From assembly GCA_019509785.1 (NCBI GenBank), contig JAEKLQ010000063.1, positions 1-64,000 on the forward strand: a DNA stretch of 64,000 bases. The letters run 5' to 3'. Shown here piece after piece: positions 1 to 10,000 of this stretch. This DNA is from Fibrobacterota bacterium. GTDB taxonomy: Bacteria > Fibrobacterota > Fibrobacteria > UBA11236. Numbering within the stretch: position 1 is the stretch's first letter; the number at the start of each line of letters is the position of its first letter. A program made the position numbers and the translations under genes. Below the pieces are notes generated by a model, which saw nothing but the letters and a program-made list of their open reading frames with translations, was not told the origin of the DNA and did not search any database.

Positions 1-1
1 G

Positions 2-481
2 GCGTATTACAATCTCGGCAACGCGCATTTCCGCAAAGGCGAATTCGCCATCCAGAGCGGCAAGCAGGAAGGCATCGAGGACTACCGCGAGGCCATGGCC
101 AATTACAAGAAGTCCCTGGAACTGCGCCCGGAAAACAAGGACGCGAAGCGCAATATCGAGGTGGTGCAAGCCCGCATCAAGGAACTCCTCGATCGGCAGA
201 AGCAGGATCAGAAGCAGCAGGGCAATCACCAGAAGCCGCCCGAGCCCAGCGAAGAGGCCAAGAAGGTACTGGCGCGCGCCCTGCAACTGGTCCAAGAACG
301 CCGCTATTCCGAGGCCAAGACCCTGCTCGAGGACATCATCCAGAAGGACCGCACCGCGGCGACCTTCCAAGCCTACGTGCAACGCATCGACGACGTGCTG
401 AAGATCATGCGCGGTGAGACGCCCACGCATCCCAACGCCCAGGATCCGCGCGCCGCCCAACCCGGGGTCGGGGTCATATGA
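2..481 (+). CDS. TPR protein of a Bat operon, 5' end outside window
   Basis: The reading frame is open from the first bases of the window, so the true start lies upstream; at least 159 codons are visible. The first 50 residues form a tetratricopeptide unit (YYNLGNAHFRKGEF, then YKKSLELRPENKDAKRN), followed by a Gln/Lys-rich linker and a second helical hairpin near residues 85-125. TPR proteins of this kind sit beside BatD and BatE in Bat (aerotolerance) operons and are thought to act in a periplasm-facing assembly complex. The stop overlaps the next start as ATGA, indicating translational coupling. No catalytic motif is visible. Family placement is from TPR content plus context; the missing N-terminus could carry a VWA domain as in BatB-TPR fusions, which cannot be judged here. 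Confidence 0.75.
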   Translation, partial: AYYNLGNAHFRKGEFAIQSGKQEGIEDYREAMANYKKSLELRPENKDAKRNIEVVQARIKELLDRQKQDQKQQGNHQKPPEPSEEAKKVLARALQLVQERRYSEAKTLLEDIIQKDRTAATFQAYVQRIDDVLKIMRGETPTHPNAQDPRAAQPGVGVI

Positions 482-1131
482 TCTCCCTTCGCAATGCGAT
501 CCTGGCGCTGGCCCTGGCGGCCGGACTCGCCGCCGCGAAAGGCGCCGAGGACTATCTCCATGGCGGCGCCTCGTTGTACATACAGGGCCGCCTGCAAGAA
601 GCCTCCGTCGAAGTCGAAGACGGCTTGTCCAAATATCCCAACGACGCCCGCCTCAAGGCCCTCGCGAACCAACTGAAGTCCATGAAGGACCAGCAGAAGA
701 AGGACCAGGGCGGAGGCGAAAGCCAAGGCGGGCAGGGCAGCCAGCAAAAGCAGGACAAGCAGGATTCCTCCCGGAACAAGGATGGGCAAGGGAAGCAGGA
801 CCAGAACCAGTCCAAGCAGCAACAGAAGGAGCAGCAGAAAAAGGATCAGGACAAGGACAAGCAGGATAAGGATAAGCAGGGCGGCGACAAGGACCAGGAC
901 AAGGATAAAGACAAGGATCAGAACGGTCAGCAGAACGGCCCTCCGCCGGAGGCCCAGCCGGGAAAGCAAGGCGACTCGACCGGCAAGGGCGCCGCGCCCG
1001 TGCCTCCGGGGCAGATGAGTAAGGAAGAGGCGGAACGATTGCTAAATTCCTACCAGGACGACGAGAAGCGCGAGCAGAAGAACATGCAGAAGCGCTCTCG
1101 CAAGCAGGTGGAAGTCGAGGAGGATTGGTGA
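478..1131 (+). CDS. BatC-like exported low-complexity protein
   Basis: A 217-residue protein starting with a clear signal peptide (hydrophobic stretch, residues 7-22) and a short TPR-like hairpin (SLYIQGRLQEASVEVEDG). It then runs into about 110 residues made almost only of Lys, Gln, Asp and Gly, and closes with a charged helix ending in EEDW. The last block (EEAERLLNSYQDDEKREQKN) resembles the conserved C-terminus of BatC proteins, where Lys-rich segments precede a terminal Trp. It overlaps the genes on both sides by 4 nt, so it belongs to the same coupled operon. The low-complexity tract spans about positions 690-960 and will attract spurious database hits. The function is inferred to be in the Bat complex; no enzyme activity is suggested. 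Confidence 0.72.
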   Translation: MISLRNAILALALAAGLAAAKGAEDYLHGGASLYIQGRLQEASVEVEDGLSKYPNDARLKALANQLKSMKDQQKKDQGGGESQGGQGSQQKQDKQDSSRNKDGQGKQDQNQSKQQQKEQQKKDQDKDKQDKDKQGGDKDQDKDKDKDQNGQQNGPPPEAQPGKQGDSTGKGAAPVPPGQMSKEEAERLLNSYQDDEKREQKNMQKRSRKQVEVEEDW

Positions 1132-2906
1132 GGCTTACCCTGGCCCTATGCCTTACCTTGCTGGCGGCCGGCGCGGCGCGCGCCGAGATCGCGGCCCAAG
1201 CCTCGCTCACGGCCAGCCAGGTCGGCACCGGGGAGCCGTTCCAGCTGATCGTGCAGGTAACTTCCGACGAGAAGCCGGCGGACCTTCCCTGGCCGCAGGT
1301 GGAGGGCCTACAGAACTTCACGGTCGCCAAGAACATGGCGAATTCCCAAAGCTCCCAGACCACCATCGTCAACGGCCGGGTGAGCAGCAAGAACCTCTAC
1401 ATCGTCAACTTCACATACACCCTTACGGCGCATAAGCCGGGCGCCTTCCAATTAGGACCCATCAAGTACGCCTATAAGGACTACGAACGCAACATGGGTT
1501 CGGCCCAGGTCACCGTCGCCAAGCAAGAGCCGGGGCTCACCAGTACGCCGACCTTGAGCAAGCGCAAGGCCTATGTCGGCGAGCAGGTCTTCTACAACCT
1601 GCGCCTCGTCGCGGGTGCAGGCGTGCAGCAAATCAACCTGGTTCAGGATTTGCAAAAGCTCATCGGCGAGAAGTTCTGGTTCCAAAGGCTGGACAAGCAG
1701 GTGGAAGGGAAGACCATGAAAATCAACGGGGAGAACGCCCGCGTGTACGACATGCGCATCGTGCTCTTCCCGTTGCTGGCGGGCAAGGCCGACTTGGCGG
1801 GCATCCCCATCGAATACACCCAGGCGAGCCGCACCCAGCGCCGCCGACAGGGCTCGGTCTTCGACATGTTCGACGACGAGTTCTTCGGGAACGGCGGATC
1901 CGCGGTCAACATGTCGGCCATGGCCAGCCCCATCGATATGGAAGTCCTACCGTTGCCCGCCGGGGCCCCCGACGGATTCACGGGATCGGTCGGAATCTAT
2001 TCCTTGTCTGCGACGGTGGATAAGACCAGCGTCGCCGCCGGCGATGCGGTTACCCTGACCGTGACGGTCAAGGGCGATGGCGAGCCGAAAACCATCACCA
2101 AGCCGAAGCTTCCCGACCTGGGGCAGTTCGAAGTCTTCGAACCGGAAGTCGCCACGAACTCGGCGCCGCAGGGGAACACCCTGATCACCGTCAAGACCTT
2201 CAAGTACGTGATGGTTCCCCATCGCCGCGGCGACTACGATTTGGGCGCCATCGCCTTCCCCTATTTCGATCCGGAGCGTAAAGAGTACGTAGAAGCGAAA
2301 TCGCAACCCATCCGTATCGCGGTGACCGCCGGCAAGGAAAGCGAATATACGCCGGCCCGGGTCATGAGCCAGCGCGAAATCGCGGACATCGGTTCGGACA
2401 TCCGCCACATCAAGACCTCCGGGGAGCTGAAAAGCCAGGACGATTTCGTGTACCGGCGGGCCTGGTATTGGCTGCTGTTCCCGCCCACCCCGGTCGCCTT
2501 CGCCATGCTCCTGCTGGTTCGCACGCGCAGCCGCCGTCTGGCCGCCGACGCCACCTTCAAGCGCAAGACCCTGGCGGGCCCCCAACTCAAACGCCGCCTG
2601 AGGGAGGCGGAGGATTCGCTTAAGCAACGCGATGCGCGGGGCTTTTACCGGGCCCTGTCCCAGGCGGTGGTGGGCTTCGCGAGCGACAAGACCAATGTCG
2701 AGTTCCGCGGCTTGACCGTCGAGGACGCGCAAGCGCGCCTGAAAGCCAACGGGGCCGGCGAGGCCGCCGCGACGGAATACGCCAAGGTGCTGCAAGCTTG
2801 CGACTTCGGCCAATTCGGAGGCGGGGAACGGGACGAGAAGGCTTGGAAAGCGGCGTTGGCAGCGGCCGAGAACCTGTTGCGCATATTGGACCGGGAGTTG
2901 GGATGA
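1128..2906 (+). CDS. batD: BatD family protein
   Basis: A 592-residue envelope protein with a signal peptide (residues 1-20, ending ARAE) and tandem Ig-like BatD domains of the pattern 'ASLTASQVGTGEPFQLIVQV' and 'SATVDKTSVAAGDAVTLTVT'. One transmembrane helix (about 445-465, AWYWLLFPPTPVAFAMLLLV) is followed by a cytoplasmic C-terminal helical region. BatD is known from aerotolerance operons of Bacteroides and Leptospira and likely helps anchor a protein complex at the membrane. I chose GTG at 1128 because the GAGGAGG ribosome binding site at 1117-1123 is well spaced from it; TTG at 1125 would be too close. The start overlaps the previous stop (GTGA) and the stop overlaps batE (ATGA). Confidence 0.88.
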   Translation: MRLTLALCLTLLAAGAARAEIAAQASLTASQVGTGEPFQLIVQVTSDEKPADLPWPQVEGLQNFTVAKNMANSQSSQTTIVNGRVSSKNLYIVNFTYTLTAHKPGAFQLGPIKYAYKDYERNMGSAQVTVAKQEPGLTSTPTLSKRKAYVGEQVFYNLRLVAGAGVQQINLVQDLQKLIGEKFWFQRLDKQVEGKTMKINGENARVYDMRIVLFPLLAGKADLAGIPIEYTQASRTQRRRQGSVFDMFDDEFFGNGGSAVNMSAMASPIDMEVLPLPAGAPDGFTGSVGIYSLSATVDKTSVAAGDAVTLTVTVKGDGEPKTITKPKLPDLGQFEVFEPEVATNSAPQGNTLITVKTFKYVMVPHRRGDYDLGAIAFPYFDPERKEYVEAKSQPIRIAVTAGKESEYTPARVMSQREIADIGSDIRHIKTSGELKSQDDFVYRRAWYWLLFPPTPVAFAMLLLVRTRSRRLAADATFKRKTLAGPQLKRRLREAEDSLKQRDARGFYRALSQAVVGFASDKTNVEFRGLTVEDAQARLKANGAGEAAATEYAKVLQACDFGQFGGGERDEKAWKAALAAAENLLRILDRELG

Positions 2907-3673
2907 AGAAGCTATTCGGCTTGGCCCTTCTCATGGGCCTGTTCGCGAACGCGGGTGCCGTTACGCCCGAGGCCATGGCCCGGGCCAATCAGGCCTTCCA
3001 CCAGGCCAATGCCGCCTATGAGAAGAACGATTACGCCCAGGCGGCCGATCTCTACCGCCGCGCCCTCGACGAAGGCGTCGCCGATTCCCGCCTGTATTTC
3101 GACTATGCCAATTGCCTGTTCCGCCAGAACCAGCTGGGGATGGCCATCCTTTATTACGAGAAGGCCCGCAAGCTCGATCCCAACGATCCCGACATCGCGT
3201 ATAACCTCCGCTTCGTCAACGCGCAGATCCAGGACAAGATTCCCGCGCCCGAGGAAAACTTCCTGACGCGGGCGCTCGCCTACGCCCATGCCGCTTTTTC
3301 CATCAACGAAGGCCTGTGGATCGAGCTGGGCCTTTTCACCTTCCTGGGCCTGGCGGCCATCCTCTGCCTCTACGCCGGCGCCGCCCTGCGTACCGCCCTG
3401 GCGGTTTTGATGGTGGTCGCGGGATTGGGCATGCTTTCCCTCGCTCCCTCCCTGGTCCTCAAGATCAAGGACCAGGAAACCCTTCGCTTCGCCATCGTAC
3501 TAAAGCCTTCCATCGAGATGTACAGCGGTCCCGGCGAGAACTTCCAGGTGCTCACCCAAGTCCACGAAGGCACCCGGTTCGAAATCGTCGAGACCCACGG
3601 GGACTGGGTATCGGTAAAGTTGGCGAATGGCAAAGGCGGCTTCGTCCGCCTCGCCGACGTCGGCAAAGTCTGA
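2903..3673 (+). CDS. batE: BatE-like TPR/SH3 membrane protein
   Basis: A 256-residue protein beginning MKKLFGLALLMGLFANAGAV, a signal peptide or N-terminal anchor. TPR units follow at about 28-115 (AYEKNDYAQAADLYRRALD, then MAILYYEKARKLDPNDPDIA). Two hydrophobic segments come next, at about 137-160 and 165-183. A bacterial SH3 domain closes the protein at about 200-253 (MYSGPGENFQVL, VKLANGKGGFVRL). TPR plus two membrane helices plus SH3 is the BatE layout. The start at 2903 overlaps the batD stop by ATGA; a longer frame opens upstream but its extension has no signal peptide and lies inside batD. It is the last gene of the operon, followed by 380 bp without a gene. Confidence 0.85.
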   Translation: MKKLFGLALLMGLFANAGAVTPEAMARANQAFHQANAAYEKNDYAQAADLYRRALDEGVADSRLYFDYANCLFRQNQLGMAILYYEKARKLDPNDPDIAYNLRFVNAQIQDKIPAPEENFLTRALAYAHAAFSINEGLWIELGLFTFLGLAAILCLYAGAALRTALAVLMVVAGLGMLSLAPSLVLKIKDQETLRFAIVLKPSIEMYSGPGENFQVLTQVHEGTRFEIVETHGDWVSVKLANGKGGFVRLADVGKV

Positions 3674-4056
3674 TCGCGACATTGCCGCACCCTTGATGGA
3701 TCCGGATTCGGTCGCGAAAAAGGCTGCTGGATCCCATCCATCGGTGAATCGCGCCAAGCCTTGATTGGCTCCGGAATCGGGAATCAGCCAAAACCCCATA
3801 CCCGGGCAAGCCCGTTATATCGGCCCCTCCTGCCGATGCCGGGCCTTCCAGCTTCCCAAATTCCCGCCATCCCGCAAGCCTCATGGGGCTGATTTGACTT
3901 GAGTTGCGAAATCCTCGCGCCCATAATGGACTTGGGAAATTCGACGATCTGTCTTAGTGGATTCGGATATGGTATGATTTTGGGGATCTTGTGTCCGGGG
4001 GCCTTATGCGGCTAGATTGCATTCGCGTTCATCCCGGAATCGAAATGGAGAACATC
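3674..4056. other. Gene-free spacer between batE and the giant VWA protein gene
   Basis: No convincing ORF is present. Just after batE lies an imperfect inverted repeat (GATGGATCC near 3694 against GGATCCCATCCATC near 3729) that could weakly terminate transcription, but there is no T-run. The 3' half is richer in AT and holds the promoter candidate listed separately. Confidence 0.5.
3899..3927 (+). promoter_or_regulatory. Candidate sigma-70 promoter for the giant VWA protein gene
   Basis: TTGAGT at 3899-3904 and CATAAT at 3922-3927 are separated by exactly 17 bp. Initiation would fall near 3934 and leave a leader of about 120 nt before the proposed start at 4057. This is only a consensus match. 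Confidence 0.35.
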
Positions 4057-7000
4057 ATGTTGCGCACCGCGTACCCCTGCCATGCCAATCGGTCATCCAC
4101 GCATCGGATGCCGAACGGGTCCCGACCCTCGCGTCTCGGCAGAATGGTTCTTCTTACGATCGCCGCCGCCCTCGCCTCATCGTTGGCGCAAGCGCAGACC
4201 AAGCGCTGCGACCTGGTGGGCCGGGATACCACCGTTTCCGGCAACCCCGCGTCCTTCAAGCGATGCCTGGATTTGTCGTCGCTGGATGGGAAGACGGTGA
4301 ACGTGCCGTTGAACGTGACGCGCATCGACAACGACGGATTATCGCTTTGCAAGGGCGCCGTGCAAGCGGGCGGCGATGCCGATATCGTTTACGTCTACGA
4401 TAACTCGGGAAGCATGCGCGCCGGTTCGGCCTACATCAATTCGGGGACCGGGGACACGACCTACTACTACGACGTGTGCGGGACTTCGGCGGGCGATTCA
4501 ATCTCCTTCTACCAGTGGAACGACAACGGAACCAGCCAGGTCTTGCGGAAAATCCCGCATTTGTCCGCAAACGGGGGTTGCTCCAACATCTCGGGCGATC
4601 CGTACAATGCCCGCGCCAGGGCATTTTATCTGGGGATCCAGGATCAGGCGGCGCGGGCGCCGCAATCCACCGCAGGCATAATGGGATTCGAGAATGGGAC
4701 CGAACCGGTGGTCCGGCCAAGAGTTTTGAACAGTACCGCCAACATAACCGCGGTCCAAGGAGGCATCAATACCGCTTTCACCGGCGGGACGAATTACAAT
4801 CCGCCGCTGGACTCCGCACGGAAGTGGCTGACAACATCCACCATCACCTCCAATCCAAAGAAAGCGATCATTTTCCTTTCCGACGGCAGGCCCAGCGACA
4901 GCCCTAACTTCGGTTCCGGCACTCCGCCCATCTACGGTATTTTCCTGGGCCGCCCACGCAGCGACACCGCCGTCCTCTCCAACATGTCCCTGAGCACTGG
5001 CGGCAAATTCTTCATCATCCCCCCGGACGATCCCGACAGCCTGAAATCGGTGGTCGCATCCATCCTCAATATCGTCCTTCTGCAATATTCCCCGCAGAGC
5101 GCTTCGGTCACCAATTCCAGCATCGCCCCTGCGCAAACGGCTACCAGCGCCGCCGCCGACTTCATCCCGCAACCCGATGGGAGTTGGCTCATGAAATTGA
5201 GCGACATCATCGGCCTCAACGCCAACGGGTCGAATGTCATCTCGGTCAGCACCAGCTTCAAGGAGAAAACCTCCGGAAACGTGGATACGAAGACCATCAG
5301 CTTCACGGTTTCCACCACCTTGCCCGCGTCCAGTACGACCCAGAAAATCGGGACCACCCAATTCGGGATGACGTGCTACGATCGTTCCTCCCTGCTCATC
5401 CTCGATGCGGGGAACGCCCGGCCGGCTTACTTCACCGACTCCAACACCATCTACCAAGTCCGCATCCGGACTTCGCCATCGCCTCTCGATTCGGCGGTGG
5501 CCGCCGCCACGACGCGCGCCCAGGCCGACACCGAGGCTCCGCATCTCAAGCCCCCCATCATATCCAACGCGGATAGCCTGGTCTTCCGGAACGCCTTTCC
5601 GTTCCAGGGGACGGGAGCGGCACGCGTATTGCGCAACGGCACCTTGGAGTCGTCGGCATTCGATTCCATTATCGTGGCTTGGTCGCATCCGCGTGACCCG
5701 CAGGATTTCGTGGCCGATACCATGCGCGTGAGGCCCAAAGGGCAGGCCTCGCAAGTTTGGTTCGCGCAATCGAACGGCGGCGCGGCGGTTACCCAATTCC
5801 CGGCCAGCACCTCGGTCGTATACATCGTGGTGAAGGATCAAGCCCCGGACGCCCATAAATCCTATACCGCCATCGTCACATCGGAAACATTCAGCATAGA
5901 CAAGGAGACCGTGGTTTTAACTCCGCTTACGCCGGGCTCGGGAACCCTGGTCGGGCAGCTTACGGTGGCCAACGACACCAAGACTCAGGGCAACGGGAAA
6001 CTCGAGGTCTCGGTGGGCGGCGATCAATTGCGCGTCGTCTATAAGGACCCGGTGGACATAGGCGATTCGGCGCAGGCCACCGCCGGCTTCGATCAGAGCG
6101 TTGAAGAAGCACCCGCCCTGCGTTTTACCGACGCTTCCGGCAATCCGCTCCCGGCCGGCACCATCTGGTCCCCGGCCAACGGTAAGCTTTATTTCGATTA
6201 CAGCGACGATGCCGTGAACGGCACGCTCGCGACCGAGCAAATCTTCCTCACCCTCGCGAGCAAGAAGTACGGCGTCCAGCTGGCCGCGGATCATGAACGG
6301 ATCGCGGCCGATTACGTAGCCAAGCTGACCGATACGCGAGGCCATTGGAAAGGCTCCATCGACTTGGCCGATGCGATGCCCACCGACTCCAACGGCAAAG
6401 CGGAAACCCGCTTCCGCGGCGAAGCCACCATTTCCGCCAATGCCCATGACAATAAGGGCGCCAGCCAGAACCTTACCGTTACGGATTTCCTGGTCATCGC
6501 CTATCCGGATTCCCAAGCGAGCATCCAATGGAAGATGGACACCACCGTAACCTCGAACGAAGGCATGATCTTCACCGTCCGCGATCAGAGTTTCACCAAA
6601 GACAACGATACCGTGCTCGTGAACGTGGCCTGCGTCAAGTCGGGCGACAGCGTCGCCAATTTTCCCGCCGGGGAAGGCCCTACCCCCCTTTCCGGGCAAT
6701 ACACCACCGGTACCCTGCCCAAAGATGAAGGCACCCCGAACCTCGGCGATCGGATCCTTTCCTGCCTCACCACCGATCAGATCCGCGTGCGGTATACGGA
6801 TCCCGTCTATGGCGGCATTACGGAAATAATCATCGAGGAAGTCGCCAAGCCCGTGGCTACGCCCGCCGGGAACAAATTCGTCACCAGCGAATCGGTTGAG
6901 CTGACGAGCGAAACCCCCGGAGCCGTCATCTGGTACACCCTGGACGGCTCCAAGCCGGTGCCGGGCCAAAGCCTGCTTTACTCCGATCCCATCCGCATCG

Positions 7001-10000
7001 GCGTAACTACCACCCTGAAAGCCATCGCCGTCAAGCCCGGCTTTAAGGACAGCAAGATCCTGACCACGGTTTACACGAAGGAAACGGTGGCCTCGCGGCT
7101 GGAGATCCTCGACGAGAACGGAAACGCCATACCCGGGAACGTCCTTACGGGAGCCTCGAAGGCGATTACCATCAAGCTGATCACCACTCAGGATAACCTC
7201 ACGTCAGCGGACGTGCCCACGGTGACCCGGGCGGCAGGGGATTCGGAAACCGCGCTGCTCCGCTTCAACGGGTCCCTGGGAAACGCCATCGAGTTGTCCT
7301 CTAAATTGCCGCTGCTCTCGCCGGCCACGCGTTCATTGAGGAACGATACCTTGGATGCCGCCGGGAACGATACCATAGTGGTGCGCTGGGTGAATCCGTA
7401 TAACCCCGCCGACGTCGCCGCCGATACCCTCGTGATCAAGCCCGCCTTCGTGGCGGCCGAAGTCTACTTCTCCGCCACCGAGAACGGCCCTAAGATCACC
7501 CAGTACCCCGTCAATACCGACACGGTCTACATCGTCGTGAAAACCCGCCCGCGCGATCCTTCCCTCACCTATAACGTGGTCCTCACCTCCAGCGACGGCA
7601 GCAGCGATACCGAGGTGATTGTCTTGACCGAACTCTCCCCCGGGGTCTTTTCGGGCAAGGCGCCGGTCGGCACGGGTGCCAAAGCCAAGGGCGATCACGT
7701 GATCCAGGTAGCGGCGGCCGGGGACCAGCTTACCGCGGTCTTCACCGATCCGGTTTACCACGATCCGTATCGCGGCGACGCCGGTTTCGCCCAGCAAGTG
7801 CAAGAGTCGGCGCAACTGGATTTCATCGATGAGAACGGGGATGCCGTCGCTCCCGGGGCCGTCTGGAGCCCCGCCAAAGGCAAGGTCTTCGTGCGCTACT
7901 CCGACGATTGGAACGCCGGCATCGATTCCCTGGTCCATTCCAAGACGGTCCGCTTCAGCTTGGTGAACTGGAAGTCGGGCGATTCCGTGGGCGCCGATAA
8001 CGAGACGCTCGTCATCTCGCTCAAGTCCCACACCGTCAGCCGCGGGACCTGGGAAGGCTCCATCACCCTGGCGGATTCGTCGAAAGCGAAAGCCGGCGAC
8101 AACATCCTGGAGACCTATTATCTCGGGAAGCTCCGCGCCGCCGTCACCCCGCATGACAATGCGGGCGCGGACCTCAACGGGGAGGTGACGGATACCTTGG
8201 CCATCGCCTATCCCGACCAACCCGCCGAGATCATCGTGCGCGACACCTCGGGCGGCACGGTGCAACGGAAAACCGATCAGGTCGAGATCGTCATCCATGA
8301 TCAGCTCGTGACGAAATCCGGGGAAGCCACCATCACGGCCACGGTTTCCTGCAGCCAAAGCGGCGACCAAGTCCAAAACGTGGTCTTGGTCTGGAACGGG
8401 ACGGAATACGTGGCCAAGCCGCCGGTGGAAAAGGGCGAGTTGAATTCCGGCACTCCGAACAAATCGGACGCGATCCTGCAATGCCGCCAAAACGACATCT
8501 TCGTCGTGAACTATACGGACCCGGTCTTCGGCACTCCCCGCAGCACCGAGGTGCGTTGGATCGACGATACCCCGCCCGAAATGTGGTATGCCTCGGTTAA
8601 GGACGGCTCCCGCATCGCATCGGTTACCGATGGCTCGGCCAACTCTTTCGTAATCGTGGTAAAAGGGGTCAGCCCTACGCGCGATAAGGTGGACACCATC
8701 TCGGTGACGTTATCCATCGGCGCTGATGAAAGCGAGATTTTCAAAGCCGTGGAAACCGGCCCTTTCACCGGGGAGTTCCGCACCACCGCCACCTTCCGCT
8801 TCCAGACCGGTTCTCCCCAACCCGGCGACGGAACGATCGAGGCCCGTCTCGACCCCAAGGCGCGCATCAACCAGGCGGTCGTGAACGGCAAGGCCACGAT
8901 ATCGGGTAGCGACGTCAAAGCCGATCTCACCTTGTTGTCCATCTTCGATTTGGCGGTCTCGGCCTGGGCCGCGGACGTCGACGGGGACGGTCGCGCCGAT
9001 CATCTTTACTTCCGCTTCGATCATAGCCTAGCCCGGCTGCCGGATGGGCTCACTGCGGCATACTGGAATGCCGTCTCCCCGGATTTGAAGCAAAAGGCCG
9101 AGGCTTCGCAGCTCAGCTTCGCGAAGGGAGATTCTTCGCTCATCATCGCCGATTTCTCGAAGTCGCAGTTCGGCCTAGGCCTCACCGGCATCCCGGACGG
9201 CAAACCGGCGCCTTACGCCCTTTTCCCGGACGACAATCTCTTCGGCGGCCAACAGGCCCTCCTGGCCGACTCGGTCGGGCCCATACCCCTCACGGCCATG
9301 AAGCTGCCGTCCAATGGCCAGACCTATGCGGTCACCCAAACCGAAAGGCGCTTCACTCCGGATACCCTAGTCATCACGGTTTCGGAAAAGCTGCGCACCA
9401 GCACGTCCTTCTCCGCGGTCTTCCGCTTCTCCAAAGGGTGCCGGGACTATTCCGAAAGCGTTCCCTTGCTGTTGTTCAGCCTGCCCGAAACCTCCCCGGA
9501 CGGCATCACCTATAAGGCCATCGTGGACAACGCCCTGGAAACCCAGACGCCCCTGGTCGGCGATTGCATCTTCCTGGAAACCGACGGGCGCTTCTCGGAC
9601 TTGGCCGGGAATCTGCCCTCCAAGGTGGGCGCGCCCATCACGGGGGCCGACCCGAAACTCGTGATCCGGGCCTTCAAGGGCTATCCTCCGGTGGCCGGCA
9701 TCGACGCCGGAAGCGTGGGCTTCACCACCGCGAACCAGGACAAGCTTTCCGACGGCACCTACCGCCAGGAAACGGGGATCGACCAGACCGTACAAGTCAT
9801 CTGGGTGCCGCCGGTGGGATTCGACGTATCCAACCCCATCGGTTCCCTGGAAAACGTGGCCCGGGACTTCGGGAACTCGCAGACCGGCAACCGGGCCGGC
9901 GAGAGCGCGCATCCCCAACCCATGCCCCCCGGAATCAGTACGGTTCAAGTCATCACTTCCGCGGCCTACCTGGCCCACATCACCATCTTCGACAACCTGG

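Noticed and set aside
373-969. Leu/Val-rich open frame on the minus strand resembling a membrane protein
   Set aside because: It is the complement of the Lys/Gln/Asp-rich tract of the BatC-like gene. Such codons read backwards as Leu/Val/Ile, so the apparent membrane character is false.
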